From Patescibacteria group bacterium (GTDB lineage Bacteria > Patescibacteriota > Microgenomatia > JAMCZE01): 50,608 nucleotides of DNA. Location of the stretch: assembly GCA_023485845.1 (NCBI GenBank), contig JAMCZE010000002.1, positions 1 through 50,608 on the forward strand. Reading direction: 5' to 3'. Each line of letters starts with the position of its first letter. Position 1 is the first letter of the stretch. The notes beneath the pieces are model-generated. The model did no database searches. It was not told the origin of the DNA and was given only the letters and a program-made list of their open reading frames with translations. The position numbers were made by a program, and so were the translations under genes. Positions 23,426 to 32,604 of this stretch are shown here, one piece after another.

Positions 23426-24412
23426 GTGGGTAAGGGGACAAAGATTGCGTTTTATATTCTTCTTTTTGGTCTGCTCACTTTTGTTGCCGCGGCGTTTAGA
23501 AGCCCGGTTAAACAACCCCACTCCCCAACCCAGGTGTTGGGGGCAGCCGACGGACTGGAACTTTTTATCCAACCGGAGGCCGGCCATAACCCGGTGTTAG
23601 CCATTATCGACAGTGCCCAGCAGGAAATTTTGGTCGAGGTTTATTTATTATCAGACAAACCGATAATCACCGCTTTAAAGGACGCTGCCGACCGTGGGGT
23701 GACGGTTAAAGTTATGCTGGAACAGCATCCTTTCGGTGGTGGCAGTGTTAATCCAGCCACTTTTGCCGCTCTGGCCAGCGCCGGTGTTGCCGTAACCTGG
23801 ACTAGTCCCGCCTTTGCCCTCACCCACGAAAAAGCTATTATTATTGACGGCCGGGTGGTTTGCATTCTTAACCAAAACCTAACCACCGCCGCTTTCACCG
23901 ATAACCGAGAATATGACGTTTGCGACCAAAACAGCCAGGATGCCACAGAAACGAAACAAATCTTTAACGCCGACTGGAACCGGCAGGATTTCTTTCCGAC
24001 CGCCCCCAATCTGGTTGTTAGTCCGGACAATTCCCGGGAAAAACTAACGGCTTTAATTAGCAGCGCAACCGAGTCGATTGATTTGGAAATTGAAGACCTC
24101 CAGGACCAAAAAATTGTTGGTCTGCTGGCCCAAAAAGCAAAAATGCTCCCGGTGCGCGTTATTTTGCCGCCGGCCAACAAGATTGCCGGCAACCTGACGG
24201 TTCCCGGAGCCCAAAACCGGACCCTTTCTGCCCCATATGTCCACGCCAAACTGCTTCTTATTGACAGTAAACGCGCCTATATTGGCTCGGTTAATCTTTC
24301 CACCCAAAGTCTGGACCAAAACCGGGAATTGGGCATTTTAATTTCCCAACCCGATGTCATCGACCGCTTAGTGTTGACATTTGAAAACGATTGGGAAAAA
24401 AGTGTAAACTGA
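23426..24412 (+). CDS. Phospholipase D-like (HKD) protein
   Basis: A 328-residue exported protein with a membrane anchor (IAFYILLFGLLTFVAAAF). It has two HKD halves: LTHEKAIIIDGRVVCILNQNLT and YVHAKLLLIDSKRAYIGSVNLS. The second is complete (HxKx4D followed by GSxN). The first lacks the usual GSxN and has NQN instead. The superfamily includes phospholipases, nucleases and cardiolipin synthases, and anchored forms like this could cut DNA or lipid outside the cell. The GTG start follows a weak TAACAT by 6 nt. Confidence 0.85.
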   Translation: MGKGTKIAFYILLFGLLTFVAAAFRSPVKQPHSPTQVLGAADGLELFIQPEAGHNPVLAIIDSAQQEILVEVYLLSDKPIITALKDAADRGVTVKVMLEQHPFGGGSVNPATFAALASAGVAVTWTSPAFALTHEKAIIIDGRVVCILNQNLTTAAFTDNREYDVCDQNSQDATETKQIFNADWNRQDFFPTAPNLVVSPDNSREKLTALISSATESIDLEIEDLQDQKIVGLLAQKAKMLPVRVILPPANKIAGNLTVPGAQNRTLSAPYVHAKLLLIDSKRAYIGSVNLSTQSLDQNRELGILISQPDVIDRLVLTFENDWEKSVN

Positions 24413-24457
24413 AAATTGAATGAAATAAAGGCAGTTAGGAGGAAGGTGAGAAATAAA

Positions 24458-24664
24458 ATGGCAAAGAAAAGCTGGGACAAGGACACTCTCGGCATGGTGG
24501 TGGTTATTTTAGTAATCGTCGGCGCCCTTAATTGGGGTTTGGTCGGACTATTAAACTTTAATTTAGTTAACTGGCTGGTTGGCCCGTGGCCGTTGTTGGA
24601 AAAATTGGTCTACGTTTTGGTGGGTCTAGCCGGTGTTTACAAGCTCTACCGTGTGGCGCGTTAA
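24458..24664 (+). CDS. DUF378 small membrane protein
   Basis: A 68-residue protein with two membrane helices: LGMVVVILVIVGALNWGLVGLLNFNLV and LLEKLVYVLVGLAGVYKLY. The ALNWGLVG and YVLVGLAGVY blocks define DUF378. A strong AGGAGGAAGGTGAG ribosome site precedes ATG 24458. Its end overlaps the NRAMP gene start by 14 nt. The function is unknown. Confidence 0.9.
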   Translation: MAKKSWDKDTLGMVVVILVIVGALNWGLVGLLNFNLVNWLVGPWPLLEKLVYVLVGLAGVYKLYRVAR

Positions 24665-25886
24665 GAAATTCTTGCATCTTTTGGGGCCGGGGCTAATCAC
24701 CGGGGCGGCGGATGACGATTCTTCGGGGATCGCCACTTATTCTTTTGCCGGCGCTGCCTTCGGGTTGGGTTTGTTGTGGACTGCCTGGTTCACTTTTCCA
24801 CTAATGGCCGCCGTCCAGGAAGTTTGCGCCCGGATCGGGCTGGTGACCAAATCTGGTTTGGCTCGGGTGATTGCCCAAAACTATCCCCGTCCGGTATTAT
24901 TTTTAATTAGCACTCTTTTAGTAATCGCCAACGTGTTTAACATCGGCGCCGATCTTTCCGGTATGGCTGCCGCCATTAAACTGCTTCTGCCGGTTCAAGA
25001 ACTGGTCGTTTCCTTGATGTTGACGATAGTTTTAATCGTGTTAATGATCCAACTGCCCTACCGATATATCGCCAGAATTTTTAAATGGCTAACACTGGCC
25101 CTGTTTGCCTATGTGTTAACTTTTTTTGTTGTCTCCCCAAATTATTTATCAATCCTAAAAGCCACTTTTCTGCCAAACTTATCTTTAATTCTCAATTCTA
25201 AATACTTGCTCCTCTTTGTGGCCGTTTTTGGCACCACCATTTCTCCCTATCTTTTTTTCTGGCAGGCCTCGGAAGAAGCAGAGGAAGAAAAACTCAACCA
25301 CCGGGTGGTGTCCCACAATCTTTTAATGCGGGAACGAGATGACACCATTGTGGGAATGTTTTTTTCTAATCTGGTGATGTTTTTTATCATCGCCGTCACC
25401 GGCACCACGTTGTTTTCCGCCGGCATAAATGACATCAGCACGGCCGCCCAGGCCGCCTCGGCCCTGCGCCCCTTGGCGGGCAATCTGGCCTATCTGCTTT
25501 TTGCCGCGGGGCTAATCAGTACCGGGATCTTAGCCATTCCGGTTCTGGCTGGGTCGGCCGCCTACGCGGTGGCAGAAACGTTTAATTTCACTGAGGGGCT
25601 AAATAAACCGTTTCGCCGGGCTAAAGCTTTCTATGGGGTGCTGGCTATTGCCACGATTTTGGGGTTCCTGCTTAATTTATTGGGTTTAAATCCAATTAAA
25701 TATCTTTTCTACTCTGCCGTTCTCAATGGTCTGATCGCCCCGGTTTTGATCATTATGATTCTTCTTGTCGCCAACAATAAAACTATCATGGGTAACTATG
25801 TCAACAATCGCCTATCTAATCTTCTCTCTTTTATTTGCTTAATTATTATGTCCCTGGCTGCCCTTGCCGTTTTTGTGAAAAGATAG
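24651..25886 (+). CDS. NRAMP-family divalent metal transporter
   Basis: A 411-residue transporter (Mn2+/Fe2+ uptake in the family) with about eleven membrane helices. The first-helix metal motif appears as GPGLITGAADDDSSGIATYS (DPGN in classic members is replaced by DDDS, as in NRAMP-related proteins whose substrate is less certain). Helix 6 region is VLAGSAAYAVAETF. GTG 24651 (VWRVKKFLHLLGPG) is the likely start, inside the DUF378 gene. Substrate cannot be stated; the DDDSSG variant points away from canonical manganese transporters. Confidence 0.85.
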   Translation: MWRVKKFLHLLGPGLITGAADDDSSGIATYSFAGAAFGLGLLWTAWFTFPLMAAVQEVCARIGLVTKSGLARVIAQNYPRPVLFLISTLLVIANVFNIGADLSGMAAAIKLLLPVQELVVSLMLTIVLIVLMIQLPYRYIARIFKWLTLALFAYVLTFFVVSPNYLSILKATFLPNLSLILNSKYLLLFVAVFGTTISPYLFFWQASEEAEEEKLNHRVVSHNLLMRERDDTIVGMFFSNLVMFFIIAVTGTTLFSAGINDISTAAQAASALRPLAGNLAYLLFAAGLISTGILAIPVLAGSAAYAVAETFNFTEGLNKPFRRAKAFYGVLAIATILGFLLNLLGLNPIKYLFYSAVLNGLIAPVLIIMILLVANNKTIMGNYVNNRLSNLLSFICLIIMSLAALAVFVKR

Positions 25887-25939
25887 TCCCCTCTTGTTTT
25901 CCACATCCGGGTTGCTAGCATGATCTATATAAACTGCCT

Positions 25940-26872
25940 ATGGAACAACACGCGGTCCCACAGGACATTACCGGTTTCAAGTTCAAACTAGTTGGCGACA
26001 TGACGTTAAAACAGTTCGGGGAACTGGCGTTTGGCGCCATCATTGGTTATTTGTTTTATGCTTCTTCCTGGCCGGGAATTTTCAAATGGCCGCTGGCAAT
26101 TATCTTTTGGCTTTTGGGCATTGCTCTAGTTTTTTTGCCCATCGAAGAGCGGCCGCTGGACCTTTGGATTATTAATTTTCTGCGGGCTATCTACCGGCCA
26201 ACCTATTTTTTATGGAAGAAAGGCGATTCCGCTTTGGTCTACACCACCGCGGCCAAACCCAAAGACTTGACCCCTGCCGCCGCGCCGGCAGAGCCGGCCG
26301 TCACCGTCTGGCCTTATGAACCAATGGAAATGGAAGAGCCAAAAACAGAGCCAGAGTCGCCAAAAGTGCCGGAACCGACAAAAGCTGAACCTAAACCGGT
26401 TTTTTCCGTGGAAGAGTTAGAAAAAGTCCGCCAACAAAAACTGCAGGAGGCTAACCCGCTGCTGGCGCCGAATATCACTGTGGACACACTGGCAAAGATG
26501 CGCTCCACTCAGGCCGCCGCGATGGAAAAACCAGCGGCCCCAGCTGTCCAAGTTGTTCCAAAACCACCAGCCGCTCCTCAGCCAACAATTTCTTTAACGC
26601 AGGTTCCAAATGTAATTAACGGCATGATCACTGGCGATCGTGGTGAGCCGGTTGAAGGAGTGATTGTGGTGATTAAGGACCAGGCCGGTAATTCTTTGCG
26701 AGCTTTAAAAACTAACAAAATCGGCCAGTTTATTGCCAGCACTCCCATGGAAAACGGGAAATATTTTATGGAATTTGAACGACAATATTATCAATTTGAT
26801 GCCTTAGAAATTAATCTTGACGGCAAAGTTTTGCCGTCTATGAACATCACCGGCAAGCGATTGGTTAACTAA
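25940..26872 (+). CDS. PrgI-family protein with C-terminal carboxypeptidase-like domain
   Basis: A 310-residue protein. Residues 1-95 are a PrgI/VirB3-like module (HAVPQDITGFKFKLVGDMTLKQF, two membrane helices, EERPLDLWIINFLRAIYRPTYFLW). A proline/glutamate-rich linker follows, then a short beta domain (INGMITGDRGEPVEGVIVVIKDQAGNSLRALKTNKIGQF) of carboxypeptidase-regulatory type. PrgI is an inner-membrane part of gram-positive type IV secretion systems. ATG 25940 lies 6 nt after TATAAA (25928-25933). It is the first of three genes with the TraC/VirB4 pair. Confidence 0.85.
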   Translation: MEQHAVPQDITGFKFKLVGDMTLKQFGELAFGAIIGYLFYASSWPGIFKWPLAIIFWLLGIALVFLPIEERPLDLWIINFLRAIYRPTYFLWKKGDSALVYTTAAKPKDLTPAAAPAEPAVTVWPYEPMEMEEPKTEPESPKVPEPTKAEPKPVFSVEELEKVRQQKLQEANPLLAPNITVDTLAKMRSTQAAAMEKPAAPAVQVVPKPPAAPQPTISLTQVPNVINGMITGDRGEPVEGVIVVIKDQAGNSLRALKTNKIGQFIASTPMENGKYFMEFERQYYQFDALEINLDGKVLPSMNITGKRLVN

Positions 26873-26876
26873 AGCT

Positions 26877-27554
26877 ATGGATATCGCAAAAATTGCTATC
26901 AGGGGCAGCACCCAAGAACACCTGGAAATTGCCGACATCCGTGACGACATGGTGTTAATGAAGGATGGCTCGGTCGCCATGGTTATTCAAGTGTCCGCCG
27001 TGAACTTCGGCTTATTGTCGGAAAAAGAACAGGAAGCCATCATTTTTGCTTATGCCGGACTGTTAAATTCCCTCAACTTTGCCGTTCAAATTGTTATTCG
27101 CAGCCAACGAAAAGACATTTCCCACTATGTCTCCCTTTTGGGCCAAGAAGAGGAAAAGCAAACCAACCCGCTTCTCAAAGACCAAATTAAAAAATATCGA
27201 GGGTTTATTCTCCAAACAGTTAAAGAAAATAATGTCCTGGATAAAAAATTTTATATCATCATTCCTTTTAGTTCTTTGGAGTTGGGTGTGGGTTCAACCG
27301 CCGGTGGGCTGGTCAAACGGAAAAATAACACCCTGCCGTTACCGGCTGACACGATTATTGAGAAAGCCAGGGTGGCCATACTGCCGAAACGGGATCATAT
27401 TTTACGCCAATTGGGCCGACTGACCTTGCGGGCCAAACAACTGGGGACGGCGGAACTAATTGAACTTTTTTATGAGATTTATAACAAAAAGGGGGCAAAT
27501 GGTGTCCCCACGACAGACGCTAAGAATGTTAGTTTCGAAAAAATGACGCCATGA
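26877..27554 (+). CDS. TraC-like N-terminal domain protein
   Basis: A 225-residue protein that resembles the N-terminal region of conjugative ATPases: EIADIRDDMVLMKDGSVAMVIQVSAVNFGLLSEKEQEAI, then SLNFAVQIVIRSQRKDIS and KFYIIIPFSSLE. In full VirB4/TraC proteins this part precedes the ATPase domain; here it is a separate gene, overlapping the ATPase gene by 4 nt. It probably assembles with the following VirB4-like protein at the membrane. Confidence 0.8.
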   Translation: MDIAKIAIRGSTQEHLEIADIRDDMVLMKDGSVAMVIQVSAVNFGLLSEKEQEAIIFAYAGLLNSLNFAVQIVIRSQRKDISHYVSLLGQEEEKQTNPLLKDQIKKYRGFILQTVKENNVLDKKFYIIIPFSSLELGVGSTAGGLVKRKNNTLPLPADTIIEKARVAILPKRDHILRQLGRLTLRAKQLGTAELIELFYEIYNKKGANGVPTTDAKNVSFEKMTP

Positions 27555-29293
27555 CCGCGCCAAAGCAAAATTCATCATCGGTGGTTGACCTAATCGCCCC
27601 GGAAATGATCGAGGTGGACTTTGATTATCTTAAAATCGGCCCGTCATTCTTTCGCACCTTGTTTGTGGCCGGCTATCCCCGTTTCGTGTCCGCTTCTTGG
27701 CTGTCCCCAATTATCGATTTTAACTCTTCAATTGACATTGGCATGTTTATCTACCCGGTTGAGTCCCGAGACATCCTTTCTAATCTCAAACGCAAGATTG
27801 CGGAAATGGAGGCGACGGTGGAATCGGATATTAAACGGGGGCACGTGGTTGATCCGTCCGTTCAAGTGGCTCTCGACGATGCCTTGGCGCTTCAGGAACA
27901 ACTGGCCAAGGGAGCGGAGCGGTTCTTTCAATTCGGCCTTTATCTCACTATCGGCGCTACCAACTTAGAAGACCTTAACCAGATTAGCAAACAGGTCGAA
28001 TCGACTTTGGCCTCCTTGTTGTTAGTTGGCAAACGGGCAACTTTGCAAATGGAAGATGGGTTCAAAACCACCCAACCGCTGTGTATCGATAAACTGCTGA
28101 TCACTCGCAATATGGACACCACTTCTCTGGCTACCACTTTCCCGTTCACCTCTTCCGAGTTGACCGCTAACGAAGGCGTGCTCTATGGCATCAATGAACA
28201 CAACGATTCCTTAATTATTTTTGACCGGTTCAGTTTAGAAAATGCCAATGAAGTTGTTTTTGGCAAAGCCGGCGGCGGAAAATCCTATCTGGTGAAACTG
28301 GAAGCGTTGCGCTCATTAATGTTTGGGGCCGCGGTGATTATTGTTGATCCGGAGGAAGAGTATGAAAAGCTGGCTCGGTCAGTCGGTGGTGACTATATTT
28401 CTTTTTCTTTCAGCAGCGACACCCACATCAATCCTTTTGATCTGGCCGGCACTAATGATGATCCCCAAGAAAACGATTTACAATATAAAATCGGCTTCAC
28501 ACTCACCCGGCTCTTAAAAATCATGGTCGGGACCCAAAGCGCCGAGGAGGAAGCCATTCTCCACAATGCTGTTGAGCTGACCTATAAACAAAAAGGGATC
28601 AGCTATGATCCGGCCACCCACAAAAACGAACCGCCGATTCTTGAAGACCTTTATAAAGTTTTAGTGGGGATGGAAACTAAAGAGGCTCAGGACATTGCTC
28701 TTCGGTTGGAAAAATTTGTCAAGGGCAGTTTTGGAACAATTTTTAATCAGCGAAGTAACATTAAAATGAATAATAACTTCACGGTTTTTTCTTTTAAAAA
28801 CCTAGAGGACCAAATGCGCAGCCTGGCGATTTTTATTATCGTTGACTACATTTGGAATTCGATTAAACGCGAAAAAAAGAAACGGCTGCTGATTGTTGAT
28901 GAAGCCTGGTATCTAATGAAAAACCAGTCGTCAGCGGAGTTTCTTTGGGACTTTGCCAAACGGGCCAGAAAATATTATTTGGGGCTAACCACCATCACCC
29001 AGGACATTGAGGACTTTCTCGCTTCCGATTTGGGAAAAACCATCATCACCAATAGTTCCATTCAAATTTTAATGAAACAGTCCCCGGCAGCCATCGACAA
29101 ACTTGGGGAGGTTTTTTATCTCTCCGACGGTGAGAAAAGCCTGCTTCTCTCGGCCAATGTCGGCGAGGGCTTGTTTTTTGCCGGCTCCTCGCACGTGGCC
29201 ATGCGCGTTGTTGCTTCCCCTGATGAGCACAAACTGATCACCACTAACCCGGCGGAGACAGCGGCCGCTACTCCTGAACCCGAACTGGCATAA
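27551..29293 (+). CDS. VirB4/TraC-like type IV secretion ATPase
   Basis: A 580-residue ATPase with Walker A FGKAGGGKSYLVKLE, Walker B KRLLIVDEAWYLM and the downstream GLTTITQDIEDFL block, as in VirB4/TraC/TrbE proteins that power DNA or protein transfer and pilus assembly. It lacks the N-terminal part, which is encoded by the preceding gene. Relaxase and coupling protein genes are not in the window, so this may be a pilus or DNA-uptake machine. The 3' end overlaps dnaN by 26 nt, convergently. Confidence 0.9.
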   Translation: MTAPKQNSSSVVDLIAPEMIEVDFDYLKIGPSFFRTLFVAGYPRFVSASWLSPIIDFNSSIDIGMFIYPVESRDILSNLKRKIAEMEATVESDIKRGHVVDPSVQVALDDALALQEQLAKGAERFFQFGLYLTIGATNLEDLNQISKQVESTLASLLLVGKRATLQMEDGFKTTQPLCIDKLLITRNMDTTSLATTFPFTSSELTANEGVLYGINEHNDSLIIFDRFSLENANEVVFGKAGGGKSYLVKLEALRSLMFGAAVIIVDPEEEYEKLARSVGGDYISFSFSSDTHINPFDLAGTNDDPQENDLQYKIGFTLTRLLKIMVGTQSAEEEAILHNAVELTYKQKGISYDPATHKNEPPILEDLYKVLVGMETKEAQDIALRLEKFVKGSFGTIFNQRSNIKMNNNFTVFSFKNLEDQMRSLAIFIIVDYIWNSIKREKKKRLLIVDEAWYLMKNQSSAEFLWDFAKRARKYYLGLTTITQDIEDFLASDLGKTIITNSSIQILMKQSPAAIDKLGEVFYLSDGEKSLLLSANVGEGLFFAGSSHVAMRVVASPDEHKLITTNPAETAAATPEPELA

Positions 29294-30389
29294 TGATGTG
29301 GAGAAAATCAAGGTCGGGGGCAAAACGAAAAGTTCCAGGGGCGGTGGGACCGGAAAATTCCATGATTATCTCGCCGTTGCCGCCAATAGCTGCCAAAAAC
29401 TCCTGAAGATAACGATAATTAAAAGCGATCGAAAATTCTCCATTAGTACCTTCGGTCTTAACATCCATCTCACTTTCGTTTTCACCAACCTCCGGCGCGT
29501 TGGCACTCACAACCAATTTTTGATTTTTGATTTTTAACTTAATGATATTCGCTGATTCCCGGGCAAATATCGACGCTAATCGAATAGTTTTAGAAAATTC
29601 TCGTGCTTCTGTAGTAATCCTTATGTCAAAATTAGAGGGAATAATTTTCTCAAATTCCGGGAAATTTCCCGAAATAAGATGAGAATAAATTTTAATCTCG
29701 CCAAAATCAAACAAAATCTGATGTGATTGGTCAAGGAAAAATATATTAATTTCTTCTTCCTGTTTAACTTCTGAAAGAACCTTCGCCACCTCATTTAGGG
29801 CTTTAGCAGGAACGATAAATTTGTCCTTAAGTTTTGTTTTTATTTTTAACACCGACAGGCGAAACCCATCAGCCGCCGCTAAAGTAAGGTCATCATCAGC
29901 CGTTGGCTGGAGCAAAACCCCTGTCAGGGCAGCTCTGGACTCGTCAGACGAGGTGCAAAAAACGGTTTTGGTAATCACATCCATCAGCTCTTTACTGCCG
30001 ATGGTCCATGGGGCAACTTGGCTGGTTTTCTCCGGAAGACGATTGGGATACTCCGTCGCCGGCGTGCCATTAATTTTAGCGGAAAAATTGCCCGTCTTAA
30101 CGCTTAAACTTTGGCCATTCAGTTCCAGAGTGACCTTTTCCGCCGACAAGGACGAGATAATCTCAAAAAACGTTCGCCCGGGAACAGTGAACTGCCCCGG
30201 GGCGATAATCTTTGCCCCAATCTGAGTGACAATCGTTGTTTCTTGATTAGAAGTAATGATGATCAGTTTCCCGTCTCCCGTCTTAAGAAGAACATGAGAC
30301 AAAATCGCCACCTGGGGTTTATTAGCCAGAACCCGTGTTGTTTGTGTCAGACCATGATTTAGATTTTCCTGGAGAACCTCTAACTTCAT
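29268..30389 (-). CDS. dnaN: DNA polymerase III sliding clamp (beta subunit)
   Basis: A 373-residue clamp that rings DNA and tethers the replicative polymerase. Typical segments are the start MKLEVLQENLNHGLTQTTRVL, VPGRTFFEIISSLS, GVLLQPTADDDLTLAAADGFRLS, and the C-terminal HIIMPVRV, the usual MPxR-type end. Three clamp repeats fit the length. ATG 30389 matches the family better than upstream codons and follows TTGCAA-N17-TAAGAT by 7 nt, so it is nearly leaderless. It lies downstream of dnaA across the origin. Confidence 0.95.
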   Translation of the reverse strand: MKLEVLQENLNHGLTQTTRVLANKPQVAILSHVLLKTGDGKLIIITSNQETTIVTQIGAKIIAPGQFTVPGRTFFEIISSLSAEKVTLELNGQSLSVKTGNFSAKINGTPATEYPNRLPEKTSQVAPWTIGSKELMDVITKTVFCTSSDESRAALTGVLLQPTADDDLTLAAADGFRLSVLKIKTKLKDKFIVPAKALNEVAKVLSEVKQEEEINIFFLDQSHQILFDFGEIKIYSHLISGNFPEFEKIIPSNFDIRITTEAREFSKTIRLASIFARESANIIKLKIKNQKLVVSANAPEVGENESEMDVKTEGTNGEFSIAFNYRYLQEFLAAIGGNGEIIMEFSGPTAPGTFRFAPDLDFLHIIMPVRVQE

Positions 30390-30488
30390 TAGCCACATCT
30401 TATGCACTTTCTTGTTTTTTTGCAATTAGCGGTTTTCTTAGTAATAACTAGTAGTAATAGTAGTAGGCGGCGGGGATATGTGGGCGAA

Positions 30489-30635
30489 GTTATTAATTGG
30501 TTAGCTGTTAATTATTAGCTTCGGGGAAATTTCGTTGTGGATAAAATAGTGACAGCCCTGTGGATAATATTTGTGGATAGTTGTGGATAAATGGGGATAT
30601 GTTGACGGCAAGAAAATTTTATTAACTTATTCACA
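30489..30635. other. Replication origin (oriC)
   Basis: The dnaA-dnaN gap holds four DnaA boxes in one orientation: TGTGGATAA at 30536-30544, 30559-30567 and 30582-30590, plus TGTGGATAG at 30572-30580. A related TTATTCACA lies at 30627-30635, over the dnaA stop. An AT-rich stretch (30489-30519) beside them could be the unwinding element. Position between dnaA and dnaN matches many bacterial origins. Confidence 0.88.
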
Positions 30636-31998
30636 AAACCAACCCCATTTTTTGGCTGATTTTGTCCACATCATTTTTAAGACTGGCGTCCCGGGCAATC
30701 AGCGTCTCAATGTTTTTGACTCCATGCAAAATAGTGGTGTGGTCCCGGCCGCCTAAAAAATCGGCCACTTCATCCAGGGTCATCGTGGTATGTTTGCGCA
30801 GAAAATACATGAGGATTTGGCGCGGCCGAGCAATTGGCCGGTCACGCTGGTGACTCTTAATGGATTTTATGGGGACGGTGTAGAACGAACAAATTTCATC
30901 CAGCACCCGCCGGGCATCAATTTTACTTTCCGGGCTGTCATTTTTAATAGGAAACTTTAACACTTTGGCGACAAACTCCAGTGTAATTTCTTGCTTGGTT
31001 GTTTGGGATGTGGAAACAACTGATTGAACTGCCCCATCGAGAGAGCGAATATTGTTCACATTATCAGCGATGTATGCGGCGATTATTGTGGATAATTCTA
31101 CACCTCGTTTTTTAGCTTTTAGGATACAGATAGTGGTTTTTAATTCTGAATCGGGAGTGGAAATGTCGGCCACCAATCCCCCCTCAAAACGGCTGCGCAG
31201 TCGATCGGTTAAATCCTTGATATCGGCGGGTTTGCGGTCACAAGTCATAATAATCTGGCCCTCGTGTTGTTGGATGGCGTTAAAAGTGTAGAAAAATTCT
31301 TCCTGGGCAGTGTCTTTGCCGGAGAGGAACTGGACATCATCAATAAGTAAAGCTTCGGCACTGCGGTATTTTTCCTTAAAATCGGCCGTGTTTTGCCGGC
31401 GGATCCCGGCGATGATCTCATTGGTGAAAGTTTCTCCGGAGGCGTAGACGACCCGGGCGTTAGAGTTTTTTCGCAGCAGCTCGTGGCCAATCGCTTGCAT
31501 TAGGTGAGTTTTGCCCACCCCCACCCCGCCCCAGAGGAACAACGGGTTGTAGTTTTGGCCGGGTTTTTGTGCCACCGCCTGGGCGGCGGCAAAGGCTAGT
31601 TGATTACTAGTGGACACACAAAACTCCTCGAGAGTGTAGTCAACGCGAAGACCAGCTCGTTTGGCCGCCAGACTGACGGCCTCTTTGTCTACTTTTGGGG
31701 TTTCAAAAAGCGGACCAAGGTCCGTCTCGGCCACGGCCGGCTTTTCCACCACCTCAAAAACCAGAGAAAGCGGGGAAATTTTGGCGGCTTTCTGCAGGGC
31801 TTCCTGGATTAGCACGTAGTAACGTTGGTCAGCCGCCCTAGATATGGCCTGATTAGGAAAACCAATTTTGCCCACCCCGTTTTCTAAAGATAACAACTCA
31901 CTATTTTTAAAATAGAGGCCGAAGTTGGCCTTGCCCAGGTCCACTTCCAGCTCCCCCAAGACGGCTTTCCAGACGGTGTCGAGGTTTTCTTTGATCAT
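30631..31998 (-). CDS. dnaA: Chromosomal replication initiator DnaA
   Basis: A 455-residue initiator. Domain I is at residues 1-80 (VWKAVLGELEVDLGKANFGLYF), domain III is an AAA+ ATPase with Walker A LFLWGGVGVGKTHLMQAIGH (about 157-164) and Walker B EALLIDDVQFLSGKD, and domain IV binds DnaA boxes (RPIARPRQILMYFLRK, GRDHTTILHGVKNIE). All are typical. The linker domain II is short. One more DnaA box (TTATCCACA, 32032-32040) lies upstream, where DnaA may control its own gene. Confidence 0.97.
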   Translation of the reverse strand: MIKENLDTVWKAVLGELEVDLGKANFGLYFKNSELLSLENGVGKIGFPNQAISRAADQRYYVLIQEALQKAAKISPLSLVFEVVEKPAVAETDLGPLFETPKVDKEAVSLAAKRAGLRVDYTLEEFCVSTSNQLAFAAAQAVAQKPGQNYNPLFLWGGVGVGKTHLMQAIGHELLRKNSNARVVYASGETFTNEIIAGIRRQNTADFKEKYRSAEALLIDDVQFLSGKDTAQEEFFYTFNAIQQHEGQIIMTCDRKPADIKDLTDRLRSRFEGGLVADISTPDSELKTTICILKAKKRGVELSTIIAAYIADNVNNIRSLDGAVQSVVSTSQTTKQEITLEFVAKVLKFPIKNDSPESKIDARRVLDEICSFYTVPIKSIKSHQRDRPIARPRQILMYFLRKHTTMTLDEVADFLGGRDHTTILHGVKNIETLIARDASLKNDVDKISQKMGLVL

Positions 31999-32031
31999 AG
32001 TCAGAAGGCAGGTCCACCTGGATCATAAAAC

Positions 32032-32040
32032 TTATCCACA
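32032..32040 (+). promoter_or_regulatory. DnaA box upstream of dnaA
   Basis: A perfect TTATCCACA, 34 nt before the dnaA start codon. It is well placed for autoregulation or as a second origin element. Confidence 0.75.
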
Positions 32041-32057
32041 AAAATTCAAGAGGTACA

Positions 32058-32086
32058 TTGACTGACCCGTCTAATTTTTGTATGCT
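32058..32086 (+). promoter_or_regulatory. Promoter of the FG-GAP surface protein gene
   Basis: TTGACT (32058-32063), 17-nt spacer and TATGCT (32081-32086); ATG 32093 follows after exactly 6 nt. Confidence 0.75.
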
Positions 32087-32604
32087 GATCATATGCAACT
32101 GCGAAGTGGCTTGGTTTTGTTCCTTCTTCTTGTCTTCTGGCAGCTATCTCATGCCTTTCCTGTTCTGGCTGCCCAAACCTTCGACATGGCCGATCCAAGC
32201 AATTGGAATATTAGGATTGATGGAATTTCCACATATAATATTTGTTCGCTAGGTCAACGAAGTATCCAAGCAACTGACTTAAATAATGATGGAAAGGTAG
32301 ATCTAGTTATCGGTTGTGCTGATGCAGGTTATAACGGCCGTCACGCATCCGGTTCAATTTACATAATCTTTAATTCACTTCTTCAAACTCTATCAGGGAA
32401 AGGTGGAATTATGAATTTAAGTGACCCAAAGAACTATAACATTAGGTTTGATGGACCGATTGCTGACACCCATATTGGACAAGGTGAAGTTGAGGCTGGC
32501 AATATTCTTGGAACTGGAAAAAACGATATCATTTTCGGAGCGCAAATGTCATTTGGTACTATATCATATTCGACCTATATAATCTCTAACTCTCTGATTA
32601 AGCT

